Assembly (NCBI GenBank): GCA_947311175.1
Contig: CAMZKK010000154.1
Coordinates: forward strand, 1-6,742
Source: an uncultured Planctomycetota bacterium
GTDB taxonomy: Bacteria > Planctomycetota > SZUA-567 > JAFGNG01
Direction of reading: 5' to 3'
DNA length: 6,742 nucleotides
Below, piece after piece: positions 1 to 5,736 of the stretch. A program made the translations under genes and the position numbers. A model generated the notes under the pieces. The model saw nothing but the letters and a program-made list of their open reading frames with translations. It searched no databases and was not told the DNA's origin. Within the stretch, counting starts at the first letter, position 1. Each line of letters begins with the position of its first letter.

Positions 1-396
1 CTTCATGTCGCTTGATGTCTCCCCTTCTTTGATGCCGATGAATCTAGTAAATTCTTCAAGGATTTTACCCGATCCTTTTACAAAACATGCGGTGCCGGTG
101 CAGATATTTATTACATACTTACCTTTTGGTTTGTTGGTGAAATATGAATAAAAGCTGATAACACCATAGATTTCCGAGGCATGCAATCCCAGCTTATCAG
201 CAACATAAAGCTGAACTTCATCCGGGAGATATCCAAACAAATCTTGTGCTTTGTGTAGTGTTTGTATCAAAAATCCACGGTTGCGATCAACATCCTTGGT
301 CAACTCAAGACCTGCGATGTAATCTGATAATTCTTTGGTTTTTTCCGGATATTTGTCAATTACCGTCATACTACAACAACCTTCATTACAACTCAT
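1..396 (-). CDS. hydC: NuoE/HydC-like [2Fe-2S] subunit of NAD-linked [FeFe] hydrogenase (partial, C-terminus off window)
   Basis: The first 132 residues are visible and the frame stays open to base 1. The protein is a thioredoxin-fold [2Fe-2S] subunit of the NuoE/HydC family, which moves electrons between NAD(H) and the iron-sulfur chain of a cytoplasmic multi-subunit hydrogenase or of complex I. Seen: a helical N-terminal part with the family-typical stretch GYLPDE (56-61), then IYGVISFYSYF (77-87), then the first two cluster ligands, C99 and C104, in CTGTAC. The second cysteine pair would lie left of the window. Start: ATG at 396, preceded by GGAGG at the right spacing; an in-frame ATG at 408 overlaps that ribosome site and is less likely. 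It lies 32 bp downstream of rex and is probably co-transcribed with it. The adjacent maturation genes favour HydC over NuoE of complex I or a formate dehydrogenase gamma subunit, but this is inference. Oddity: cysteines at residues 3, 7 and 8. Confidence 0.88.
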   Translation of the reverse strand, partial: MSCNEGCCSMTVIDKYPEKTKELSDYIAGLELTKDVDRNRGFLIQTLHKAQDLFGYLPDEVQLYVADKLGLHASEIYGVISFYSYFTNKPKGKYVINICTGTACFVKGSGKILEEFTRFIGIKEGETSSDMK

Positions 397-400
397 ACTA

Positions 401-406
401 ACCTCC
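401..406 (-). promoter_or_regulatory. Ribosome binding site for the hydC-like gene
   Basis: Reading leftward, GGAGGT lies just before the ATG at 396, with a 4-base gap after the motif. It is the strongest Shine-Dalgarno match in the window. It decides the start, because the alternative in-frame ATG at 408 would lie upstream of it. Confidence 0.7.
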
Positions 407-428
407 ATATAAAAATAGAAACCTTTGT

Positions 429-1055
429 TTATTTATTCTTATTTATTCTACATGCAAAATAAGCAACTTTTTCCGCAGAAACAGCCATGTCAATATAATC
501 AACAAAAATATTATCAGGGATGTCTAAGTGAATGGGAGCAAAGTTCATAAAGCCCTTTATCCCTGCTTTTATTAATTTGTTGGCAACTTCTTGCACCTCG
601 TTTTTCGGTAAGCACAAGATTGCAACCCTAGAAGATGTCTCTTCTATAAGGGTGGGTATTTCGTCAATCGAATAACATAAGTAGCCTGAAAACTTTTTAC
701 CTATTTTTGATTTGTCACAATCAACAATTCCTTTTATGGCAGGCCCGGCTCCTTGATTTTTAAAGTATGCTAATAGTGCCTTGCCGAGATTACCTACTCC
801 AACCAAAATTGCACTACAGCACTTAGATTTACCAAGTGTGTCGTCAATGCTTAGTATTAATTCATTGATAGAGTATCCTAATTTTGGATTACCGGAATAA
901 CCGGTAGCCATTAAGTCTCTTCTTACTTGAGCTGCATTTCCTCCGGATAGCTCTGCAAGCCTTGATGAATATACAAATTCACTTCCGTCTTGCTTAAGTT
1001 CTGTGAGTATCCTTCGGTATAAAGAAAGTCTTTCAATATTTTTTGGTGATAACAT
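429..1055 (-). CDS. rex: Redox-sensing transcriptional repressor Rex
   Basis: A 208-residue protein of full Rex length. Rex is a cytoplasmic homodimer that binds operators when NAD+ is high and lets go when NADH rises, controlling fermentation and hydrogenase genes. Seen: an N-terminal winged-helix domain (about 1-75) with the recognition-helix stretch NAAQVRRDLMATG (40-52) followed by a short GY-ending wing; a Rossmann domain with GVGNLG (86-91) and an acidic residue D112 at the end of the next strand, as expected for NAD(H) binding; the family-typical NFAP stretch near residue 171; and a C-terminal helix that in the family is swapped between subunits. The ATG at 1055 has only a modest GAGA-type ribosome site. 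The gene is divergent from hydG and directly upstream of the hydC-like gene. Autoregulation is likely, since operator-like sites overlap its predicted transcription start. Identity is secure from family motifs; its targets are inferred. Confidence 0.95.
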   Translation of the reverse strand: MLSPKNIERLSLYRRILTELKQDGSEFVYSSRLAELSGGNAAQVRRDLMATGYSGNPKLGYSINELILSIDDTLGKSKCCSAILVGVGNLGKALLAYFKNQGAGPAIKGIVDCDKSKIGKKFSGYLCYSIDEIPTLIEETSSRVAILCLPKNEVQEVANKLIKAGIKGFMNFAPIHLDIPDNIFVDYIDMAVSAEKVAYFACRINKNK

Positions 1056-1080
1056 CTCATAATCTCTATTTTTTTGTTGA

Positions 1081-1118
1081 CTGTTTTTGTTTTCACAGTA
1101 TTGTGAAATAAATAACAG
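1081..1118. promoter_or_regulatory. Tandem Rex-operator-like sites
   Basis: Two 18-bp sites lie side by side, separated by 2 bp. Site A, 1081-1098, is CTGTTTT-TGTT-TTCACAG; site B, 1101-1118, is TTGTGAA-ATAA-ATAACAG. The Rex consensus is TTGTGAA or TTGTTAA, four free bases, then TTCACAA or TTAACAA. Site B has a perfect left half and matches 5/7 on the right. Site A matches 6/7 on the right and 4/7 on the left. The facing inner halves also form a near-perfect 18-bp palindrome (1091-1108, one mismatched pair). The sites cover the predicted rex transcription start and early leader. Binding by Rex is inferred from the match and the adjacent rex gene. Confidence 0.5.
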
Positions 1119-1123
1119 CTACG

Positions 1124-1151
1124 ACTTTATCGTTTTTTTATAAGTAGTCAA
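1124..1151 (-). promoter_or_regulatory. Predicted sigma-70-type promoter of rex-hydC
   Basis: On the minus strand, TTGACT (1151-1146) is followed after 16 bases by TAAAGT (1129-1124), matching 5/6 and 4/6 of the -35 and -10 consensus. A run of A/T bases (1154-1170) lies directly upstream and could act as an UP element. Transcription would start near 1117, leaving about a 60-base leader before rex. The predicted start lies inside the right-hand Rex-like operator, which fits autoregulation. This is motif matching only. Confidence 0.5.
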
Positions 1152-1198
1152 GGAAAATAAATTTTATTTTTTTGTTAACATTTTGTGAGTTTAATCGC

Positions 1199-1227
1199 TT
1201 GCAATCTGTTACCTAAAACAATTTAAC
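1199..1227 (+). promoter_or_regulatory. Possible promoter of the hydGEF operon
   Basis: TTGCAA (1199-1204) and TTTAAC (1222-1227) are 17 bases apart, each matching 4/6 of the -35 and -10 consensus. This is the best spaced pair I found between the Rex-like sites and hydG. It is weak, and other A/T-rich starts are possible in this stretch. The tandem Rex-like sites lie about 80 bp upstream of it, so any control by Rex here would not be simple promoter blocking. Confidence 0.22.
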
Positions 1228-1279
1228 ATAACATTAAGTTTTATCTTATTGAATTTGCAATATTAATTAGGGGTATGAA

Positions 1280-2698
1280 ATGATCGACTCAAAACAAAAA
1301 TTAACCGATGGGTTTAAAGATTTTATAGATGACGCATTATTAGAAAATTTAATAGCAACAACAACTGAGGATGTCGTTGCTATTAGAGAAGTGATTGCCA
1401 AGAGTATGGAATTAAAGCCTTTGACAATTGAAGAGACTGCAACTCTATGTGCGGCACAATCTCCCGTAATAATAGAGGAGATTTTTGCTGCTGCGAGAGA
1501 ATTAAAGAAAAAAGTTTATGGTAATCGGATAGTTATTTTTGCTCCACTTTATATTGGTAACCATTGTATTAATGAATGTAAGTATTGTGCCTTTCGAAAA
1601 TCACTACGAACTACTGTTCGTAAAACATTGAATGAGTCAGAGCTTAAATTGCAAATTGAAGCATTAGAGGATGCAGGACATAAAAGATTGATTATGGTTT
1701 ATGGAGAGCATCCAGATTATACACCAGAGTTTATTGCAAAAACAGTTCGTGATGCTTATAGTGTCAAAAAAGGCAATGGAGAAATTCGGCGAGTAAACAT
1801 AAATGCTGCTCCTCTTAATGAAGAAGGATTTAAGATTGTTAAAGAAGCTGGTATCGGCACCTATCAAATCTTTCAAGAAACTTATCACCATAAAACATAT
1901 CGAGAGATGCATCCGGCTAACACCCATAAAGGCAATTATGAATATCGACTTGACGGACTTACTCGGGCGTATGAGGGAGGATGTGACGATGTTGGCATCG
2001 GTGCGTTGTTTGGATTGTATGATTGGCGATTTGAAGTGCTGGGACTGATTTCGCATTCTTGGCATCTTTTGAACCGTTTCGGTTGCGGTCCACATACAAT
2101 TAGTTTTCCGCGTATTCGTCCTGCGCATGGAGTTACCTTAAATGAAAAATATTTGGTTAGTGATGCAGATTTCAAAAAACTTGTTGCTATTTTAAGGCTT
2201 GCCGTTCCTTATACAGGGATGATTCTTACTGCGAGAGAATCTGCTGAAATGAGAGGTGAAGTCATGCAGTTTGGGGTATCACAAATTGATGCAGGTACCA
2301 AAATAGAACTTGGTGGTTATACCAAAGATGGAGAACAAGAGCTTAATAAAGAACAATTTCAGATTGGTGATGTTCGCTCAATGGATGAAATTGTTAAGAA
2401 TCTTCTTCAAAATGATTTTATCCCTAGTTTTTGTACTTCATGCTACCGACAAGGAAGAACGGGAGAGCAGTTTATGGAATTTGCAGTGCCGGGATTTATA
2501 GAAAATTTTTGTACTCCAAATGCCGCTCTTACTCTTGCAGAATATCTTGAGGACTATGCAAGCGATGACACTAAGATTGAAGGTTGGAAGATGATTGAAA
2601 AAGAGGTAGCTGGCTTGGATTCAGAAAAAACCAAAGAGTTGATACAAAAACGCCTGATAGAAATTAAAGAGCAAGGGACAAGGGATATTTATTTATGA
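1280..2698 (+). CDS. hydG: [FeFe]-hydrogenase H-cluster maturase HydG (tyrosine lyase)
   Basis: A 472-residue radical SAM enzyme of normal HydG length. HydG cleaves tyrosine to p-cresol and dehydroglycine and delivers CO and cyanide on an iron-cysteine synthon that becomes the [2Fe] part of the H-cluster. Seen: the radical SAM ligands C96, C100 and C103 (CxxxCxxC) at the start of the TIM barrel, and a C-terminal auxiliary-cluster motif C385, C388 and C411 (CxxC, 22 residues, C). That C-terminal motif separates HydG from its relative ThiH. Other HydG-like stretches are VYGEHP (about 147) and the HTISFPRIRPA stretch in the barrel. The ATG at 1280 follows AGGGG with six bases between; another ATG five bases upstream is out of frame. 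It is the first gene of a rightward operon divergent from rex, and its stop overlaps the hydE start. Function is by family recognition and is very secure. Confidence 0.97.
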   Translation: MIDSKQKLTDGFKDFIDDALLENLIATTTEDVVAIREVIAKSMELKPLTIEETATLCAAQSPVIIEEIFAAARELKKKVYGNRIVIFAPLYIGNHCINECKYCAFRKSLRTTVRKTLNESELKLQIEALEDAGHKRLIMVYGEHPDYTPEFIAKTVRDAYSVKKGNGEIRRVNINAAPLNEEGFKIVKEAGIGTYQIFQETYHHKTYREMHPANTHKGNYEYRLDGLTRAYEGGCDDVGIGALFGLYDWRFEVLGLISHSWHLLNRFGCGPHTISFPRIRPAHGVTLNEKYLVSDADFKKLVAILRLAVPYTGMILTARESAEMRGEVMQFGVSQIDAGTKIELGGYTKDGEQELNKEQFQIGDVRSMDEIVKNLLQNDFIPSFCTSCYRQGRTGEQFMEFAVPGFIENFCTPNAALTLAEYLEDYASDDTKIEGWKMIEKEVAGLDSEKTKELIQKRLIEIKEQGTRDIYL

Positions 2699-3798
2699 AA
2701 AATATTGAGTTGCAATCCATCCTTAATCGCTGTGTAGAGAAGACTGCATCTTTTCAGGATTTTTTAACCTTGATTGGATTGACAAACAAAGATGATTTGT
2801 CTGCATTGTATCAAGCTGCATATCAAGTAAAGGTAAATGAGGTTGGTAATTTTGTGAGGTTAAGAGGTATTATTGAGTTTAGTAATATCTGCAACAAGGA
2901 TTGTTTATACTGCGGGATTCGTAAGAGCAACGCAAGTTTTGAGCGATTTAAAATGAGCAAAGATGAGGTTCTTCAATCTGCTGAGTGGGCTTATGAAATG
3001 AATTATGGCTCGGTTTTGCTGCAGGCTGGAGAGAGGGTTGATGATGAATTTATTGATTTTGTTGAAGATTGCGTCAAAGAAATAAAGCTTCTCTCTGACA
3101 ATAAGTTAGGGATAACCTTATCTCTTGGGGAACAAAGTAGAGATACATATGCAAGATGGTTTGCGGCTGGTGCGCACCGATATCTTTTGCGAATTGAGAC
3201 TAGCAATGAAGAACTATACAAATCTTTACACCCTAACGATCATAGTTTTGACAACAGGAAGAAATGTCTTGGTTGGTTAAGGGATGCCGGCTATCAGGTG
3301 GGCACCGGAGTGATGATTGGGTTTCCGAGACAAAGCGATGAAGATTTGATTAATGACATTATGTTTTTTAAAGAACAAGATGTCGATATGATTGGAATGG
3401 GGCCTTATATTGAGCATCCGGATACTCCAATGTCTAACTCTTTTCTAGAATATGATGCAAAGAAGCAACACACTTTGGCTTTGAAGATGATTGCTTGCAC
3501 TCGTCTTGCAATGCCAAATATCAATATTGCCGCAAGCACCGCTTTGCAAGCATTAGACCAAACCGGCAGGGAAAAGGGTTTACTTGCCGGTGCGAATGTA
3601 ATAATGCCAAATTTGACCGATACCAAGTATCGGGATAAGTATAAACTTTATGATGGCAAACCATGTTTGGATGAAAATGCCAGTCAATGTCGGCTATGCC
3701 TCGAAGGTAGGGTTGCAAAAATCGGAGAAAAAATTATTTATAATGAATGGGGTGATTCGCCACATTTCAAACAACGACAAAAACATAAAAGAGATTAG
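2695..3798 (+). CDS. hydE: [FeFe]-hydrogenase H-cluster maturase HydE (radical SAM)
   Basis: A 367-residue radical SAM enzyme. HydE takes the iron-CO-cyanide-cysteine product of HydG as substrate and takes part in making the di-iron unit and its dithiomethylamine bridge. Seen: radical SAM ligands C66, C70 and C73 (CNKDCLYC); the family-typical stretches LRIETSNEELY, then GTGVMIGFPRQ, then GMGPYIEHPDTP in the barrel; and a C-terminal CX7CX2C motif (C324, C332, C335). That last motif binds an auxiliary cluster in some HydE proteins but is not essential in those studied. The start ATG overlaps the hydG stop as ATGA, so translation is probably coupled; an AGGG lies 10 bases upstream. hydF follows after 11 bp, so the three maturases form one transcript. 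BioB and PylB are relatives, but the barrel motifs and the operon context fit HydE. Confidence 0.96.
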   Translation: MKNIELQSILNRCVEKTASFQDFLTLIGLTNKDDLSALYQAAYQVKVNEVGNFVRLRGIIEFSNICNKDCLYCGIRKSNASFERFKMSKDEVLQSAEWAYEMNYGSVLLQAGERVDDEFIDFVEDCVKEIKLLSDNKLGITLSLGEQSRDTYARWFAAGAHRYLLRIETSNEELYKSLHPNDHSFDNRKKCLGWLRDAGYQVGTGVMIGFPRQSDEDLINDIMFFKEQDVDMIGMGPYIEHPDTPMSNSFLEYDAKKQHTLALKMIACTRLAMPNINIAASTALQALDQTGREKGLLAGANVIMPNLTDTKYRDKYKLYDGKPCLDENASQCRLCLEGRVAKIGEKIIYNEWGDSPHFKQRQKHKRD

Positions 3799-3803
3799 AG
3801 GAG
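3799..3803 (+). promoter_or_regulatory. Ribosome binding site that sets the hydF start
   Basis: AGGAG begins right after the hydE stop codon (3796-3798). It is six bases from the ATG at 3810 but only three from a TTG at 3807. The ATG is therefore the better start, shortening the longest open frame by one residue. Confidence 0.65.
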
Positions 3804-3809
3804 AATTTG

Positions 3810-5036
3810 ATGCTCAAAACTACAAAAGGAATGAGAATCCACATTGGAATTTTTGGAAGAAGAAATGTTGGAAAGTCTTCACTACTTAATGCCTTGGTTA
3901 GACAAGATGTATCTATTGTTTCAGAAATAAAAGGGACTACTACTGACCCGGTAGAAAAAACGATGGAGCTTCAACCGATAGGTCCGGTCTTGTTTATTGA
4001 TACTGCAGGGATTGATGATGAGGGCGTGCTTGGCAGAAAAAGAATTCAAAAAACCGAAAAAATTATTGAGCGAACAGATATTGCTATTGTTATCACGGAT
4101 GGGATTTGGGGTGAATTTGAAGAGGCGATTTATCTGAAATTTAAAGCCATTAATATTCCGGTAATTGTAGTTGTTAGTAAAACAGACCTTACGCCAATGA
4201 CAGAATTATTGACGAATGATTTAAAGACAAAAGGAATATCGTTTGTTCAGACCGCCTTGCCTGCGGGGAGTGGTATTGCTCAGGTAAGGGAGCAGATTAT
4301 CGCAAATGCTCCCGATGAATTTATTGCACCTAAGGGAATAGTTTCAGACATTGTGCCGTCTGGTGAATTGGTCGTTTTGGTTGTTCCGATTGACAGTGAA
4401 GCTCCTGCCGGCAGAATTATTTTGCCACAAGTTCAGACCATTCGTGATGTCTTGGATAACGATTTGTTTTGTATGGTGGTAACAGAGGTAAAACTAAAAT
4501 CAGCGCTTGAAAGATTGAATGTCCCTCCTAAGTTGGTAGTTACCGACTCACAGGCATTTTCTGAAGTTGGGGAGATTACGCCAATGGATGTTCCGCTAAC
4601 TTCATTTTCAATTCTTTTTGCGAGGTTAAAGGGTGATTTGATTGAGTTTACTCGCGGATTAAAAGCGATTGATAGATTGCAATCGGGTGACAAAATTTTA
4701 GTCACGGAATCTTGCACTCATCATCCAACATGCGATGATATTGGTAGGGTTAAGATTCCGAAATGGCTTAGAAAATATACCGGGGTTGATTTGCAATTTG
4801 AAACTGTGCAGGGTCGTGATTTTCCGGAAGATATTTCAGGATATAGTTTGGTAATTCAGTGTGGAGGGTGCATGACAAATCGACGAGAGATTTTATCACG
4901 AATAATGAGGTGCAAATCTGCAAACATTCCAATTACTAATTATGGGTTAACTATTTCGTATTCATTAGGGATTTGTGAGCGAGCCTTGGAGCCGTTTCCT
5001 GAAGCACTGAAAATTTTACAAAAAGAAACTTTTTGA
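3810..5036 (+). CDS. hydF: [FeFe]-hydrogenase maturation GTPase HydF
   Basis: A 408-residue GTPase and scaffold on which the di-iron H-cluster precursor is assembled before transfer to the hydrogenase apoprotein. Seen: an N-terminal Era/TrmE-like G domain with G1 GRRNVGKSS (16-24), G3 DTAG (64-67) and G4 SKTD (123-126); a middle dimerisation domain; and a C-terminal cluster-binding domain with C302 and H304 (CTH), then C351 and C354 (CGGC). The commonly cited HydF signature is CxH, 46-53 residues, HCxxC; here the residue before C351 is glutamine (Q350) and the gap is 45 residues. The fourth cluster ligand is known to vary between HydF proteins, so this is not evidence of inactivity. The ATG at 3810 is chosen for its AGGAG spacing. 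It is last in the hydGEF operon and ends 44 bp from a converging gene. Confidence 0.96.
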   Translation: MLKTTKGMRIHIGIFGRRNVGKSSLLNALVRQDVSIVSEIKGTTTDPVEKTMELQPIGPVLFIDTAGIDDEGVLGRKRIQKTEKIIERTDIAIVITDGIWGEFEEAIYLKFKAINIPVIVVVSKTDLTPMTELLTNDLKTKGISFVQTALPAGSGIAQVREQIIANAPDEFIAPKGIVSDIVPSGELVVLVVPIDSEAPAGRIILPQVQTIRDVLDNDLFCMVVTEVKLKSALERLNVPPKLVVTDSQAFSEVGEITPMDVPLTSFSILFARLKGDLIEFTRGLKAIDRLQSGDKILVTESCTHHPTCDDIGRVKIPKWLRKYTGVDLQFETVQGRDFPEDISGYSLVIQCGGCMTNRREILSRIMRCKSANIPITNYGLTISYSLGICERALEPFPEALKILQKETF

Positions 5037-5050
5037 TTCTCAATCGTTGA

Positions 5051-5079
5051 TTAAATTTCGCACCGCTTGCGGAATTTAG
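5051..5079. terminator. Hairpin between convergent hydF and the receiver gene, probable two-way terminator
   Basis: A 12-bp stem (arms 5051-5062 and 5068-5079, with two T-G wobble pairs) closes a 5-base loop, CCGCT. It fills most of the 44-bp gap between the stops of two converging genes, where a shared terminator is expected. No clean T-run follows on either strand, so it is not a textbook intrinsic terminator. Its right arm carries one copy of the repeated GGAATTTAGG motif. Confidence 0.5.
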
Positions 5080-5080
5080 G

Positions 5081-5455
5081 TTAAGGTAAGTATTTTTTAA
5101 TAGTGTTAATTACCTCTTCAATGTCAAATGGTTTGCCGATATACTCATTAGCCCCACTCATTTTGCCCTTAATCTGTTCGTGGGGATTGTTCTTTGCCGA
5201 AAGGATAATGATAGGAATGTCAGCATAATTTTTATTGTTTTTGATCATAAAACATACATCGTAGCCATCTATTCGTGGCATCATAATATCTAGCAGAATT
5301 AGATCTGGTCGATTTTCCTTTAGCTTTTCAATTCCATCTTGCCCATCGTATGCTTCTGTGCAGTTCCAACCTTCAAGTTTTATCTTGGTAGCAAGTAGTC
5401 CTCTAACATCAGAATTGTCTTCAATTACCAAAATATTATATTTTTTTTCTTCCAT
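5081..5455 (-). CDS. Single-domain response regulator (CheY-like receiver)
   Basis: A 124-residue protein made only of a receiver domain. It would be phosphorylated by a histidine kinase on D56 (in LLDIMMP) and signal through protein contacts, since there is no output or DNA-binding domain. Seen: acidic pair E12-D13, phosphoacceptor D56, switch residue S86 (ILSAK) and invariant K108 (GKPF), all at receiver positions. Start: ATG at 5455, seven bases after AAGGAA; a TTG just upstream would be too close to that site. No kinase gene is adjacent, so its partner is unknown. It is leftward, convergent with hydF and divergent from kdsA, and I see no reason to tie it to hydrogenase maturation. It could serve motility, polarity or a phosphorelay; the sequence does not say which. 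Confidence 0.92.
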   Translation of the reverse strand: MEEKKYNILVIEDNSDVRGLLATKIKLEGWNCTEAYDGQDGIEKLKENRPDLILLDIMMPRIDGYDVCFMIKNNKNYADIPIIILSAKNNPHEQIKGKMSGANEYIGKPFDIEEVINTIKKYLP

Positions 5456-5600
5456 CAAATCGTTCCTTTCCCCTTTGTTATGTATTCAATACTGATATAG
5501 TTTTCGACAAAATGTTTGCTTTGCCTTTAGTTTAAATAAATATTTCAATACAAGGCAGCTTATTGTCTATATCTTCGTTTTTAATTCAAACTTATACTGT

Positions 5601-5610
5601 GGAATTTAGG
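5601..5610 (+). repeat. GGAATTTAGG intergenic motif, copy 2
   Basis: An exact copy of the 10-base motif, preceded by ACTGT and followed by TTGAAT. A 6-bp inverted repeat (ATTCAA at 5584-5589, TTGAAT at 5611-5616) encloses it. The other copies are at 5071-5080 (inside the hairpin after hydF), 5665-5674 and 6584-6593. Confidence 0.5.
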
Positions 5611-5638
5611 TTGAATGTTTACATTTGATAAATATAGT
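5611..5638 (+). promoter_or_regulatory. Possible kdsA promoter
   Basis: TTGAAT (5611-5616) and TATAGT (5633-5638) are separated by 16 bases, matching 4/6 and 5/6 of the -35 and -10 consensus. The -10 box lies inside the 22-bp palindrome, so a protein bound there would block it. The resulting kdsA leader would be about 90 bases. This is motif matching only. Confidence 0.35.
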
Positions 5639-5651
5639 TTAAACTATATTT
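5630..5651. repeat. 22-bp perfect palindrome, possible operator
   Basis: The half AAATATAGTTT is followed at once by its exact reverse complement, with no loop. A perfect 11+11 match is longer than expected by chance even in A/T-rich DNA. It overlaps the predicted kdsA -10 box, so an operator for a dimeric regulator is the simplest reading. With no loop it would make a poor terminator. The regulator is unknown. Confidence 0.6.
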
Positions 5652-5671
5652 CGCTGTTAACTGCGGAATGT
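5646..5671 (+). repeat. Hairpin with GGAATGTAGG motif, copy 3
   Basis: Arms ATATTTCGC (5646-5654) and GCGGAATGT (5663-5671) form a 9-bp stem with two wobble pairs around an 8-base loop. The inner stem, ATTTCGC with GCGGAAT, is the same as in the hairpin after hydF, although the loops differ. Its left arm shares bases with the 22-bp palindrome, so the two structures cannot form together. The motif itself continues to 5674. Confidence 0.5.
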
Positions 5672-5724
5672 AGGATGGCTTAGGATATACAAGGTTCGTT
5701 TGTGTGTTCTTTATTTGATTTCAG

Positions 5725-5729
5725 AAAGG
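5725..5729 (+). promoter_or_regulatory. Ribosome binding site that sets the kdsA start
   Basis: AAAGG lies seven bases before the ATG at 5737. A TTG at 5731 opens the longest frame but is one base from this site, too close to be used, so the ATG is the start. Confidence 0.6.
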
Positions 5730-5736
5730 TTTGCAA

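Larger units (their letters stand above)
5456..5736. other. Divergent intergenic region between the receiver gene and kdsA
   Basis: This 281-bp A/T-rich gap carries no convincing open frame. It holds the ribosome site of the receiver gene, a possible kdsA promoter (5611-5638), a 22-bp perfect palindrome (5630-5651), two copies of the GGAATTTAGG-type motif (5601-5610 and 5665-5674), and extra half-site-like ATATAGTTT (5495-5503) and AGTTTAAA (5529-5536) stretches. I did not find a convincing promoter for the receiver gene. Confidence 0.6.

Noticed and set aside
1091..1108. Near-perfect palindrome TTTCACAGTATTGTGAAA read as a CRP/FNR-type site
   Set aside because: CRP sites read TGTGA then TCACA; here the halves point the other way. 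Two adjoining Rex-like operators explain the symmetry better.
1154..1170. AAAATAAA followed by TTTATTTT as a regulatory palindrome or terminator
   Set aside because: It is almost pure A/T, where such symmetry is common by chance, and there is no stem G-C content. An A/T-rich element upstream of the rex promoter is a simpler reading.
1206..1221. CTGTTA and AAACAA as a further Rex operator before hydG
   Set aside because: The spacing gives 16 bp rather than 18, and the right half matches poorly.
1664..2128. A 154-codon open frame on the minus strand inside hydG
   Set aside because: It lies wholly antisense to hydG, whose family motifs run through the same bases. The translated product shows no domain and has the low-complexity look of a shadow frame.
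3807..3809. TTG start for hydF
   Set aside because: It is only three bases after AGGAG, while the adjacent ATG at 3810 has the normal six-base spacing. The same reasoning removes the TTG codons in front of the receiver gene (5456-5458) and kdsA (5731).
3650..3889. A 79-codon plus-strand frame across the hydE-hydF junction
   Set aside because: It overlaps the hydE C-terminal cysteine motif and the hydF P-loop in another frame, and both of those are clearly the coded products.
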